Position numbers and translations under genes: made by a program
Source: Eleginops maclovinus
Taxonomy: Eukaryota; Chordata; Actinopteri; Perciformes; Eleginopidae
Assembly (NCBI RefSeq): GCF_036324505.1
Contig: NC_086370.1
Span: 2,557,953 to 2,621,952 of the forward strand
DNA length: 64,000 bases
Direction of reading: 5' to 3'
Shown here: piece by piece, positions 1 through 11,435 of the stretch
Layout of the letters: every line of letters starts with the position of its first letter
Numbering within the stretch: the first letter of the stretch is position 1
Notes under the pieces: generated by a model
Database searches by the model: none
What the model was told of the DNA's origin: nothing
The model's input: only the letters and a program-made list of their open reading frames with translations

Positions 1-144
1 CTATTGTTGACAACAACAACAAAAAATTCAATTGCTATTTAGTTTTTTTCCTGTAAAGTGATTAACTCCAATTTTAATATAGTGATAATACCAAATTCCC
101 ATCATCAGCCTATCGTTTACCTGCCCAATATTTATAATTTGCAT

Positions 145-157
145 AAAATGAAAAATG

Positions 158-188
<31 letters not shown>

Positions 189-197
189 ATATATATA
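145..197. repeat. (TA)n microsatellite
   Basis: An alternating TA tract with one short interruption precedes the MITE at 198. TA-rich DNA is the preferred Tc1/mariner target, which may explain two adjacent insertions here. Confidence 0.8.
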
Positions 198-432
198 CAG
201 CTCCGGAGAAAAATTTAGAGACCACTCCAAATTGTTCTTAAATCTTTATCTCTACATGTATGGCAGCCATTCCAGTGTCTGTTGAATTCCAACACAGAAA
301 AATGTTGTCCCTAGTTTAAAGAATACAATAATAATAAAATAAATAATAGTTTAACTCAAAGTCATACCTATAAATAATAAAACAAGAGGAAATGATAATG
401 CTGAAGTGGTCTCTTACTTTTTCCCGTGGCTG
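198..432. mobile_element. Small non-autonomous Tc1/mariner-like MITE, copy 1
   Basis: The two ends are imperfect inverted repeats: the left end starts CAGCTCCGGAGAAAAA and continues to AGAGACCAC; the right end, read on the minus strand, is CAGCCACGGGAAAAAG and continues to AGAGACCAC. TA dinucleotides flank both ends (196-197 and 433-434), as expected for Tc1/mariner insertion. The interior (about 235 bp) has no coding capacity. A related copy lies at 5591. The element sits in a (TA)n tract and lies immediately beside the Tc1 element that starts at 439. The class is inferred from the TA target and the inverted ends. Confidence 0.7.
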
Positions 433-438
433 TATATA

Positions 439-2040
439 CAGTGGGGCAAAAAAGTATTTAGTCAGCCACCAATTGTGCAAGTTCTCCCATTTAAAAAGAT
501 GAGAGAGGCCTGTAATTTTTATCATAGGTATACCTCAACTATGAGAGACAGAATGAGAAAAAAAAATCCAGAAAATCACATTGTAGGATTTTTAAAGAGT
601 TTTTTTCAAATTATTGTGGAAAATAAGTATTTGGTCAATAACAAAAGTTCATCTCAATACTTTGTTACATACCCTTTGTTGGCAATGACAGAGGTCAAAC
701 GTTTTCTGTAAGTCTTCACAAGGTTTCCACACTGTTGCTGGTATTTTGGCCCATTCCTCCATGCAGATCTCCTCTAAAGCAGTGATGTTTTGGGGCTGTC
801 GCTGGGCAACACGGACTTTCAACTCCCTCCAAAGATTTTCTATGGGGTTGAGATCTGGAGACTGGCTAGGCCACTCCAGGACCTTGAAATGCTTCTTACG
901 GAGCCACTCCTTCGTTGCCCTGGTGGTGTGTTTGGGATCATTGTCATGCTGAAAGACCCAGCCACGCTTCATCTTCAGTGCCCTTGCTGATGGAAGGAGG
1001 TTTTCACTCAAAATCTCACGATACATGGCCCCATTCATTCTTTCCTTTACACGGATCAGTCGTCCTGGTCCCTTTGCAGAAAAACAGCCCCAAAGCATGA
1101 TGTTTCCACCCCCATGCTTCACAGTAGGTATGGTGTTCTTTGGATGCAACTCTGCATTCTTTCTCCTCCAAACACGACGAGTTGAGTTTTTACCAAAAAG
1201 TTCTATTTTGGTTTCTTCTGACCATATGACATTCTCCCAATCCTCTTCTGGATCATCCAAATGCCCTCTAGCAAACTTCAGATGGGCCTGGACATGTACT
1301 GGCTTTAGCAGGGGGACACGTCTGGAACTGCAGGATTTAAGTCCCTGGCGGCGTAGTGTGTTACTGATGGTAGCCTCTGTTACTTTGGTCCCAGCTCTCT
1401 GCAGGTCATTCACTAGGTCCCCCCGTGTGGTTCTGGGATTTTTGCTCACCGTTCTTGTGATCATTTTGACCCCACGGGGTGAGATCTTGCGTGGAGCCCC
1501 AGATCGAGTGAGATTAGCAGTGGTCTTGTATGTCTTCCATTTTCTAATAATTGCTCCCACAGTTGATTTCTTCACACCAAGCTGCTTACCTATTGCAGAT
1601 TCAGTTTTCCCAGCCTGGTGCAGGTCTACAATTTTGTCTCTGGTCTCCTTTGACAGCTCTTTGGTCTTGGACATAGTGGAGTTTGGAGTATGACTGTTTG
1701 AGGTTGTGGACAGGTGTCTTTTATACTGATAACGAGTTCAAAAAGGTGCCATTAATACAGGTAACGAGTGGAGGACAGAGGAGCCTCTTAAAGAAGAAGT
1801 TACAGGTCTGTGAGAGCCAGAAATCTTGCTTGTTTGTAGGTGACCAAATACTTATTTTACCGAGGAATTTACCAATTAATTCATTAAAAATCCTACAATG
1901 TGATTTTCAGGATTTTTTTTTCTCATTTTGTCTCTCATAGTTGAGGTATACCTATGATAAAAATTACAGGCATCTCTCATCTTTTTAAATGGGAGAACTT
2001 GCACAATTGGTGGCTGACTAAATACTTTTTTGCCCCACTG
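439..2040 (-). mobile_element. Nearly intact Tc1-like DNA transposon
   Basis: A 1602-bp element bounded by matching terminal inverted repeats. The left end begins CAGTGGGGCAAAAAAGTA at 439, and the minus-strand read from 2040 begins identically. Similarity between the arms continues inward for about 200 bp, covering the conserved blocks near 480-660 and 1850-2000. TA target duplications are at 437-438 and 2041-2042. The only gene is a transposase on the minus strand. The clean ends and long ORF suggest a fairly recent insertion, in what I infer to be pdzd8 intron 1. Confidence 0.93.
649..1674 (-). pseudogene. Tc1 transposase, probably catalytically dead
   Basis: The ORF encodes 341 aa, the usual size for Tc1-like transposases. 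The N-terminus carries paired helix-turn-helix DNA-binding motifs (about residues 1-115), followed by a DDE catalytic domain. The second acidic residue lies in [10 protein letters not shown] and the third in [11 protein letters not shown]. At the first catalytic position, where Tc1 relatives have WSDETK, this copy reads WSEETK (about positions 1212-1230), an Asp-to-Glu change. The last ~25 residues are also out of frame: the usual tail ending NKGYVTKY is found in another frame near 657-735, after an indel near GTGTGGAAACC. It is therefore a long-ORF but damaged transposase gene. Family knowledge says the first Asp coordinates metal; loss of activity is inferred. Confidence 0.88.
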
Positions 2041-2042
2041 TA

Positions 2043-2915
2043 TATATATATCGGCCTCTGAAAGACTAATATTCGCTCCACCCTTAGTTTAGGCTCATGA
2101 ACAAGCTTGTTAGTGGACCTGGAATATTGGCAATATTATGTCTAACCTTTAAATCAACATGCCCCAAAAGTGCTTCAGATGAAATTATAACACGCATGTG
2201 ATCAGAGCCCCCTCCATTACAACTCCATCAACAAAAGAAGGTTCTGTGATATGATGGAAAGCCCCAGGAAAGAGCTAGTAAAGAAATTGGCAAGCCTAGG
2301 TGGGAAAAAATGCTCATACCTGTACATTACCCCCACCCCCCAAGCTTCCGAATGTGTACAGAAAAGAAAGCAGAGAGCTGGATTCATGACTGGGGCAAAG
2401 TGGGAGCATCACAGGTTTGGCTTTGAAAACAGTATTCCCCCACAGTGGAGTAGCGACTGTACGTGAGTGCTGTAATGCCTGGATTACCTCCAGGTCCCAG
2501 CCCCCCCTTTACAGAACAACCATCTGTGCCACTCAGCAAATCCCAAGGTCCAGGTCTCGTTCTCTCAGGCTGCTCCTCATTACATCATGTCATCACGCCT
2601 GCTCACTCCGCAGGAACGTGGGAGAATCACACTCACGCACGTTTGGACTTCTTCTGTGTGCTGCAGCAATCTCCAAAACAACAGAGGCCATAAATAAGTC
2701 TTAACACTCACATTAAACAATTGGACAAGCAACACGGATCCTTTGATAAGGCATTTAAGAGTATATCGCAACTTCCTCTCTGAAGGGCATTTATTTGGCT
2801 CAGGCACTTCCTGAATCCTGAGCTCTCCAATGACTAAAACAAAAACGCCTTTCTGCCTCTCCTGGCTCTAGATGATGTATCAAAAAGGACATTCTACTCC
2901 TTTCCAGGTTTCAAT
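2043..2915. other. Non-coding stretch, nothing recognised
   Basis: Short ORFs only, without family resemblance or paired splice signals. I read it as part of pdzd8 intron 1. Confidence 0.5.
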
Positions 2916-2923
2916 ATAGTATG

Positions 2924-3939
2924 TAGTGCTGCGTACCTGGACTCACATTCAGGTTCAGGTCCGGACTCAAGTCCAGAGGTTCAGGTTCAGGTCCGGACTT
3001 ATAAGTCCAGACCTGAACCCATGGCTTGTGTGAGTAACTGAAATGAACATTTCTCTACAAAGTACACATGTAAAAAAAAAAGTTAAACACTTTTTGCCAG
3101 TTAGTCTACAAATGACTTATGATATCAAAGTAAACTACTAGTCTACTACAAAGTTCCAAGTAACCAAACCAAAAGCTCCCCGCACTAGAAAAGATGACGC
3201 TGAATAAACGCCCTAGTCGGCTAGTCCCGATGCTACTAGTAGTATATCTTATAATATAATGCTAAGAATGCCTATTTTTTTACAAGCCTATTTAAAATGA
3301 AAGCCTATTTTCCAAAAAGTACCTCGATCAATGTTATTTTGCTCGCCAAACATCGCCGCCAATGTAGCTGAGGCTGCATGTGGAGTAGTTTCAATTTTGT
3401 GGTTTCGCCTCAAGTGCCTCGCTATGTTCGATGTTACCCCAGCGCACTTGATCACTTTCCCGCACAGGTTACACGTCGCAGTATCTAGCGGCAGTTTCAT
3501 CACATGATCCACCTTACTGGATTTAAAGCCCCGCGGCATTGTGTTTACATGACCCGTGGCGCCGTAGACCAAACAAAGGAGTTTAGCTACACTACCAAAT
3601 ATCCAATATGGCGACCACAGCAGCCCACGCTGTCCACTATGTCTAAGCCAATCACATCACTAGCTTCCCTTGACGTCACACAGATTTCGCGAGCAGTTGC
3701 GATATTTTGCGAGGACTTGGTGAGTTCAGTATTGGTACGATGTTTTTCGTCTTTTCTCAGTGCAAATTTCTCGATCTACGGAAGGTTTTAGATGGTTTAG
3801 AATAAAAAGGAGAATAAACGTAAGTGCTAGTTTTTTGGCGAGTCCAAGTACTGGTTCCCGACGTTACGGTTTTAACCGGACTTGAACCGAAACTTTTTAC
3901 AAGTCCAGTACCGGTTCGGCGTACCGGTACGCAGCACTA
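2924..3939 (-). mobile_element. hAT-superfamily element, internally deleted
   Basis: A 1016-bp element with terminal inverted repeats TAGTGCTGCGTACC (2924-2937) and its complement GGTACGCAGCACTA (3926-3939). A perfect 8-bp target duplication ATAGTATG flanks it at 2916-2923 and 3940-3947. An 8-bp duplication and short TIRs are diagnostic of hAT transposons. Subterminal regions are rich in repeated CAGGTCCGGACT-like motifs. Inside is a minus-strand ORF with a BED zinc finger, but no room for the ~500-aa hAT catalytic/dimerisation domain, so this copy is non-autonomous. Confidence 0.9.
3288..3539 (-). pseudogene. BED zinc-finger N-terminal fragment of a hAT transposase
   Basis: Translation from the ATG at 3539 gives MPRGFKSSK followed by a finger with Cys-x2-Cys in CNLCGK and His-x4-His in HLRRNH, about 84 aa in total. 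BED fingers form the DNA-binding N-terminus of hAT transposases and ZBED proteins. The frame runs on without the catalytic core, so this is the surviving first exon or 5' portion of a transposase gene. An upstream in-frame Met at 3572 exists, but the MPRGFKSSK start looks more natural for the family. Confidence 0.75.
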
Positions 3940-4112
3940 ATAGTATGTAGTGTCTATACAGCTACATGTCTCCCTGCTTTAATGTTCAAAAAGCTCTTTA
4001 TGTTTCTCATACTGCCTGTGCTGCAGCACTTCTTTTCACCCTCCGTCTGAAACCAGAGCCCAGTCTGCTCTGATTGGTTAGCTGGCCGGCTCTGTTGTGA
4101 TTGGTCAACTGT

Positions 4113-4240
4113 AAGTAAGCTGCGCATGGGTTCCCATGACAAAAAAAGCAATGCAATTTTTCCATAGGATTTTGGAATTTTGTAAAATATAAGATCTGTG
4201 GAAAAAGAACCTGTTTGATAAATACACGTTTTGTTCAGCC
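4113..4240. repeat. Dispersed repeat R1, copy 1
   Basis: The block around AAGCTGCGCATGGGTTCC, followed by a CCATAGG-rich segment, recurs at 62139-62240 with roughly 75-80% identity by eye. No coding capacity; class unknown. Confidence 0.6.
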
Positions 4241-4249
4241 GGATAATCT

Positions 4250-5590
4250 CCACATGTCTACCCTACTTTTATAATTTCAGAGTGATAAATGTAATCGCCA
4301 GAAGCAAAATGCTAAATGCTATAAAGGAACTACAGAGGAGTACAGCAGAGTTGCAGGACTTCAACGTCACGCCAGCTTAAGATCGTTTCAACTGACTTTT
4401 GCTCGCTTGCATATTTTAGCAAAGCTTTTCCTTTGAGCCACACTGAATTTATCTTTTAGTATTTCAAGCACAACAGGGGAAAACTAACTTAGCGGGAGTG
4501 TTAAAGTGTTTGGCGTAATGACGTACAACGTCCTCCACAGCTTCTGTAGTCCTATTCAGCCACTTCCAAAGGCTGCCTGAATAAACATCAGAAGAAATGA
4601 CATCTTGCTGAAATATTATACTATGCTTCAGGGAAAACACACAGAGGCCCTTCACACACTGGATGACACATATTAAATGTTTTGTGACAAGACAGGTCAA
4701 TATGTCCAATTCAGCTGAGCAGGTAACCCATCGTATGGTTGCAACCATGGACTTTTTGTCTTGAAAAGTGGTTAGGACAGATTTCTAAAACAACAACAAC
4801 TACTTCGCCCCCTGCCAGCAATACACTAGTAAACGCTCGCAGGGCCTTTTATTGATAGCAACACCTGTACACACAGGATTTACAAGGTCAGGCCATGGTA
4901 TAGTCATAACCTCTGAGACAATTTGCTGCTTTTAATTTCTCGGTTATTGACCAATCACAACAGAGAAAAGATTGAAGAGGCCTGAAGACCTGGCTTTAAT
5001 CTTTAATGTCCCAAACCCAACTCAACAGCGTGGCTGTGTGAAATGTTTGTATAGAGAGAACGGAAAACTTGGTTAAAAAAAAAGTCTCATGAATGGTTAA
5101 AATGTTCAGGTGCGCATGGATGTTTTGGAAGTCCAAATGACACCACTTGGGTCCAGAGAAATACCAGTGTGAAAAAATAAACTGTTCTCAAATGAAAACA
5201 TGTTCTTTAGCGTAGTTAAACGTTTCTCAAAGTGTTCTAATCAGAACATGTTTCTACAAATTATACAATTAAATAGTGGGGGAAACAAAAATTGCCATTT
5301 CTAAAAGTGGCATGTCCACAGCGTCCCCAGCGTAACGGACACCTGTGGTTGCAACTAACTACTTTTTGATTATCAATAATATGCTGGTTATTTTCTCTAT
5401 TCATGTTGTTTCTTTGGTCTAGAAAATGTGACAACTTGAATAAATAACCCAAAAGATTATTTATGTTTACATCACTGTTTGTATCACTGGGGAGGCTGAA
5501 GGGACTTTGCTTTGGGGAGGGAGCAGAGGCACCCTTGAGCATGTGTTTTTTGAGTTTGTGTGTACGTAACAACACAGTGCAAACATTGTA
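4250..5590. other. Non-coding stretch, nothing recognised
   Basis: No exon-like ORF with splice sites and no repeat recognised. Presumed pdzd8 intron 1. Confidence 0.45.
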
Positions 5591-5813
5591 CAGCTCCGGA
5601 AAAAATTAAGAGACCCTTCCACATTTTTCTTAAATCTTTATCTCTACATGTATGGCAGTGATTCCAGTGTCTGTTCCAACACAGAGAAAAGTTGCCAGTA
5701 TTTTAAAGAATACAATCCAAAAAAATTAATAATAATTTAACTCAAACACACACCTTTAAATAGTAAAACCAGAAAATCTGATAATGCCGCCGTGGTCTCT
5801 CTGTATTTCCCAA
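5591..5813. mobile_element. Small Tc1/mariner-like MITE, copy 2
   Basis: Begins CAGCTCCGGAAAAAAT after a TA and shares the interior of the copy at 198-432, including the ATCTCTACATGTATGGCAG block and the GTGGTCTCT motif near the right end. The right terminus has decayed, so the end coordinate is approximate. Confidence 0.65.
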
Positions 5814-5826
5814 AAAGGGGTTTATA

Positions 5827-7477
5827 AAGTAAACAAATGTTCCCTTCTATACTAAATATATTTTATTTGATCTTGTTATGACTCTTTGGGTTTCATTTGA
5901 AGAGCTCTGTCTAATTGTGCATATTTCAATGATGTTTTATGGAAGAAAATAATACAATTAAATAAGTGATAAAATAACCACAAGTTTAATCCAAAGTGAA
6001 ACAAAAACATAGCTCAAATTCAGTTTACCATTACATCATAAAGAGAAAGCAGAAATGGACCTCATAACTCAAGCTTCCGTTTTTCTTCCCTCTCTCTCGA
6101 AACACTTTCTACTTCCGTATTTATATCTCCCTGTTCCTCTTCTCTGTTAAAAAAAAATATATTAAAAACCTGTAATACAGCCGAAAGCTCCAGAACTGCG
6201 ACTGGGTTGGGATAGTTTTGGCCTGTAGTGAGATAGTTTTGTCTAAATAACTCATGTAGGATGATGTGCTGATTCCATTATCAACGTCATTATCTTCATA
6301 AACCATTAACAATTTAAAGCTACTGTATGGACAAAGTTGAAGAACATTATATAGGTCAAGAATTCCAACTGCTTACTAACTTTACACAGTATAGCCAAGT
6401 CACAGTGGATAATATCAAATATAGACTCAAATACAATTAAAAGTCCCTGCATTGAGACAAAAACGTTTGGAATTTTTAACATAATGTTGACACTTTTGTC
6501 CCACTGTTAAACGTAGGCTATATTTAAAGAAATGAGCTACAAACACACTGCTGGTATAAAAAAAAAAAGTTAGAGGTGAAGTCAGGTATTCTTCTTTTGG
6601 AATTTCTCTTAATAAAATTAGCTTCATTGGAATGATCTTCTCTCTCTGGATGAACTTCCAGTGGAATAAAGTGTGGAATGCGTTTCCAAAAACCTAGGCA
6701 CTTGAACAGATTTTAGCATTATACACACTTTGACTGTGATCAGAGGGATGCACCTCTAAGGGGCACCTTAAGCCCTTTTAACTAATTGTCAAAATAGGAA
6801 ATCCTATTTATGTATTATTATGTTATTGTTACTAGCACTGATATGGTTTTAAATAAAAAGGTATATATAGTTATAGTTCAGGTAGTCATTTCTGATGGCC
6901 TTAAGGGGAGTTTGGTAGTCCATATCGACCCTTAAATGCCCCTCCAACAAACAGTGCATTGATTTCTGCTAACATTGTACAAGTCAAATTTAGTGCGGAA
7001 AACAAAGTGTGTAGAGTATGCCTGCACACTGTAAAAATAACTACATTATGACTGATACTGTGATTAGATGATCTGTACCTAGCACGTGTTTTGTTAAGTC
7101 TCTGGAAATCTATTTGCACACAGGGATATCTCTGCAGCTCAAAACACTTTATTCATAATGGTATTTGACCATATTTAGCATTTGTTAATAAAGTGCATCC
7201 TGCGATTTGAATATTGAATCCATATTGCGATTTTGTTACAAGTTGTAAGCCCTTGTATGGGATATAAAATGTGGATAGAATCCTACTATAACAATGTACT
7301 GTCCTATGTTATTGCTTTGTTCTTCATTTTGAGATATACATTATGTCGGTTTTTCTCACATGAGCATCAATTAGTCTTCTGTATGACAGTTGCAGGTGGT
7401 TTTATAGCAGGACTTTCTCCAGCACGGGTTGTTGCTGTTGTTGTCTGAAAAGGTAAACAGTGTGTTGTGGAGCCTAC
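5827..7477. other. Intronic, no gene seen
   Basis: AT-rich DNA directly downstream of the pdzd8 exon 1 splice donor. No candidate for pdzd8 exon 2, which in human begins FKPFFPY, was found on the minus strand here or anywhere further left. Confidence 0.5.
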
Positions 7478-8349
7478 CTGATCTTGTAGTTGGGCAGGGT
7501 GTGTTTCTTCTTGATGACCCGCTTCAGCTGGTTCACTATGATGGAGGTGAGCTGGGGAAGAGGCCTTCCTTCAAACTGGGACTTCACCTCAAAGTCCACG
7601 AGCGGGTCCTCGAGGAAGGAGAAGGACCAATGGGAGAAGGGGGTGCGCGTGAACTGCAGCCTCAGCCTCCCCACCACGCGCCTCATCTTCACGAACAGGT
7701 AGGCAGACTTCCCGAACACCAGCTCCACGTCGATGGCGAGGTGGAAGCCGCCATTGTATTCAATGTCCACCTCAAAGTTGAGCTCCTCGGGCATGCCGTC
7801 CTCGTTCAGGTGCATCGGCTTCATAAGTTTGGCCGACTTGAAGACCGGCAGAGAATTACCCAGGGAGATGTCCCTGAGACTGAGTCCCTCCAGCAGCCGA
7901 CCTGCGGTCTTGGTCTGCAGCAGCTCCTCAAACTCCACCTTAATCTTTTTGGTGAGCCAGTGTCTAACCACAGGGGTCTCTCGGAACTCTCTGAATAGGA
8001 ACAGGAATATAGCATTTAGGAAATTGCAGGTCTCAGCCTTGGCCGCATCCCCGGGCTCGTGGGAAGGCGGTGTCGGCTGTTGTTTGGGGCTGCCGCCGCT
8101 GACAGCCGCTTCCTGCTGCCGCGCGGACACGGCCTCTTGTTGTTTGGATGCTGTGCTGTCCGGCTGCTGTTGGCCTGGCTCGGCATGTTGGGTATTAAAG
8201 TAATCCTTCAATGCGTTATCGGGCAGTACTTTGACATACTGCACTGTCCTGCCTATGGGCTCGGGGCTTCTCCGGTATATCAGCAGGAACTGTAATATCA
8301 ACGTAACCACTGCCCCGGAGAACGCGGAAATCAATATTAAGTAAATCAT
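7478..8349 (-). CDS. pdzd8: PDZD8, first coding exon (partial gene)
   Basis: PDZD8 is an ER-anchored protein at ER-mitochondria and ER-late endosome contacts that moves lipids through its SMP domain. This exon encodes the first 290 residues plus two bases of a split codon. Visible parts are an N-terminal membrane anchor (about residues 2-24), a Gln/Pro/Ser-rich linker (about 55-104) and nearly all of the SMP domain (about 107-290). Diagnostic stretches include KIKVEFEELLQTKTAGRLLE, GGFHLAIDVELVFGKSAYLF and QFEGRPLPQLTSIIVNQLK. The exon ends in KHTLPNYKI followed by AG|GTAGGC, the same place and phase as the human exon 1 boundary as I remember it. The PDZ, C1 and coiled-coil parts must lie beyond the left edge. 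The start ATG at 8349 immediately precedes the hydrophobic anchor. Confidence 0.93.
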
Positions 8350-10600
8350 ATCGAGCCGCTGCCGTATTCAACACAATGTGTTTTCATAATCAAAGGTTTA
8401 GCCGTGTTAACAAAGCAAGTTCCACCTGGTCGCTCTCAAAGCTGCCATATCATCTGCTTCTTTCCTGAGCTCCAGGCTCCTCACCTGATTGGACCAAAGG
8501 AATACGTCGCTGTGCGTAATGACGGATGCAGAATGTGTTTCTTATGATGCCTTCAAGGTCTGTCGGAGTAACCATTTGTCGACAAGACAAAACGTATTCT
8601 GACAATATCGAGCAGGATATGTCATAAGTGTATCTCCAACTTGCCTTGACGAGAAGCGTGTGAACATAAGCGACAAATACTGTTGCAAACACTTCTCTTG
8701 GATAATACATTAAAGGCATTGATAATTAAAAAAAGAGCTTGATATAGAAATAATGCAGCATATGACGCTTTCCATTCCTACAACAAACGTTTCCTCTCTA
8801 ACTAAGCACATATTTTTGTTTGCCTACATTCATAAACATTTAATTATGGTGCAACCCCCGTGCAAGACATTTAAAAAAAAACTTGTCCTGACAACAATAT
8901 ACAAAGTTGTCCCATTAGAAATGAATAGCTTTCTCAGTTCATCCCTTATCGATTTCGATACAAATTGAATAAGGGGAAACTTTCAGCTCTGAGAAAAACA
9001 AAATAATGATCTAAAAAAAAAGAGCTAATAACACGTTTTTCAACTTGTCTGTGAGTTTGTGGGACATTTCCCCCAATTTGCCTGTGGTTTTACCAGTATG
9101 TGTTAGAAGGTTTAAAATAGTTCCTGTGCAGCTTCTTATAAATATCTGTGATGGAAAAAACCCACCATATTTCTTCTATCTTCTGTCTCTCTCTGTATGT
9201 CTTTTATTTGTGTTGAATGTGAGTACTGAAGGTCAGTAACTGACTCCTGAATTCCTTTTGACGTAGGCCTTGAGAAAACTACTAAAATTGTCTAAAGTGA
9301 TATTTCAAGGAAACCCGATTGTGTTAAAGTCCAATAAAAAGAACAAAAGAAACATTGTGTTACTGTATCTCAGAGTATAGAATCAGCTTTGTTTGCCTTT
9401 TACACATTAAAGCAAATAGACTGAGGTATTCATCATTGTTCTGGATGGTACAAACAGCTCCAGTAGGAACATACATAGTGAACAAGCTGGTTGACCATTT
9501 CAGTGAACAGTTTCTAACTATTTGGATGTGATGTGAAGTTATCGGAGGCCGACAGTCATATAATGTATAAGCCACTTGAACTCTTAGGGCTCAGAGCAAT
9601 TATATTGTGCCATCATTTTTAAATGTGCATATACTGTATAGTAGTTTTGTTCATATCTTAGCCCTTTCTGATCACATGTCCTGGTGCACTCTTATTCCTC
9701 CTATTGTCTAAAACATTTGGAAATGTATATATATATATATATATATATAGTCAGAGATAAGTAATTAGTCAAAATGTTATGAGGAGCATGTTGCAGCAGG
9801 GTGGCTCGTTGGTAAGTTTTCACAGTGTTTTACAACAGCGAGGAAGCGGATATATCAGGCTAATAATACTTGTTAGTAGATACATTCACCATTTCTTCTT
9901 CTTGGGATTTGCCGAGAAAAATAAAAACACAGACTTTAATCAGACGTATCATTTTATAAAATCAATCCATAACATGCTAATAAGACTGCAAACATCTAGT
10001 ATTTCTACTACCAAATGCAGGCCTGCAGATGATTCTTTTCTTGATTAATTGATGAATATCTTAGTACGAAATCCTGGAGTACAACAGGAAGTGGTCAGCT
10101 GTCTTCTTCACTACCAGTCCAAAGTCTTAACATATTCAATGTGCTATATAATTAAATTCTATAAAGCAAAGATATCAACATGGAATATAATGTGTAGGGT
10201 TTTGCTTTCGAAATAATGCAAACAAATAATGAATTGTCTTCCAATGAAATGGTCGATTAATGTAGCAATTCTAGCTGCTCAAAAAACATCTTCTTTTAAA
10301 GTACTACTGTTGGAAATAGGAAGCTGTGGTACAAAAATACAGAAGATGTAATCATGTAGAACCCTCTTTTATACACACCTGCAGTGATTGATTGTAGTTA
10401 ATAAGCTGTGCTACTGCATCAATCAACATTCTGAAATTAAATAAATTAAATAATAATAGTTAAATAAATAATGGTCTCCAAATTACTGAAGACATGCAGT
10501 ACAGTCAGGCCATGCCTATCCGGATTTTTTCAGGGCCACTAGTGATGTATGCTGATAGAGGTATCACAGAGAAATACCTAAAATAGACAAAAGCAAAATA
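8350..10600. other. Intergenic; presumed pdzd8 promoter side
   Basis: Upstream flank of pdzd8. Contains a (TA)n tract near 9727-9750 and only short uninformative ORFs. No TATA box or CpG-rich block that I would commit to. Confidence 0.4.
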
Positions 10601-10603
10601 ATA

Positions 10604-11435
10604 AAACCACCAGCCTCAATGACTACCGCCCAGTGGCACTCACTTCCATCCTCATGTTGTGAGAGGTTAGTCAAAACATTAATCACATCTTGGTGATCTC
10701 TGGACCCTCTGCAGTTTGCCTACAGAGCAAACAGGTTCACAGACAACGCCATCTCCCTCACCCTCCACACTGCCCTCTCCCACCTGGACCAGAGGAACAC
10801 ATATGTGAGAATGCTGTTCATCGATTACAGTTCAACTTTCAACACCATTGTGCACTCCAAGCTCGTCATCAAGCTCAGGGACCTTGGGCTCAACAACGGC
10901 TTCTGTGATTGGATCCTGAACTTCTTGACGGGAATACCCCAGGCAGTGCAGGTGGAAAACATTACATCCTCCACCCTGATCCTCAACACCGGAGCCCCTC
11001 AAGGCTGCGTGCTCAGCCTCCTCCTCTATTCCCTGTTCACATACGACTGCGTCGCCACACACAGCAACAACACCGTTGTGAAGTTTGCTTACGACACGAC
11101 CTTCATCGGCCTGATCTCCGACAGCGACGAGACGGAGTACAGAGAGGAGGTTGAAACTCTGACATCTTGTTGCCAGGATAACAAACTCAATTTCAATGTC
11201 AGCAAAACCAAGGAGCTGATTGTGGATTACAGGAAGCAGCAGAGAGGAACACGCCCCCATCGCCATCAATGGGACTACTGTCGAGAGAGTCAGCAGCTTC
11301 AGGTTCCTCTGTGTCCACATCACTGAGGACCTGACATGGACTCTTCACACAAACACCATCACCAAAACAGCTCCACAGCGGCTCTTCATCCTCCACAGGC
11401 TGCAGAGGTTCAACATGGACTCCAGGATACTCTGC
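10604..11435 (+). pseudogene. LINE reverse transcriptase fragment
   Basis: Best continuous part is the 173-aa frame at 10805-11326, preceded in another frame by [20 protein letters not shown]. It covers RT motifs from the fingers to the region after the YADD box. The first Asp of the catalytic pair is Tyr (FAYDTT), and the C-terminal part shifts frame near 11240. It would not make an active polymerase. Clade assignment (L2/CR1 group) is by motif recognition. Confidence 0.82.

Noticed and set aside
7429..8203. Plus-strand ORFs of 156-189 aa over the pdzd8 exon
   Set aside because: Antisense shadows of the well-supported minus-strand pdzd8 exon in a GC-rich stretch.
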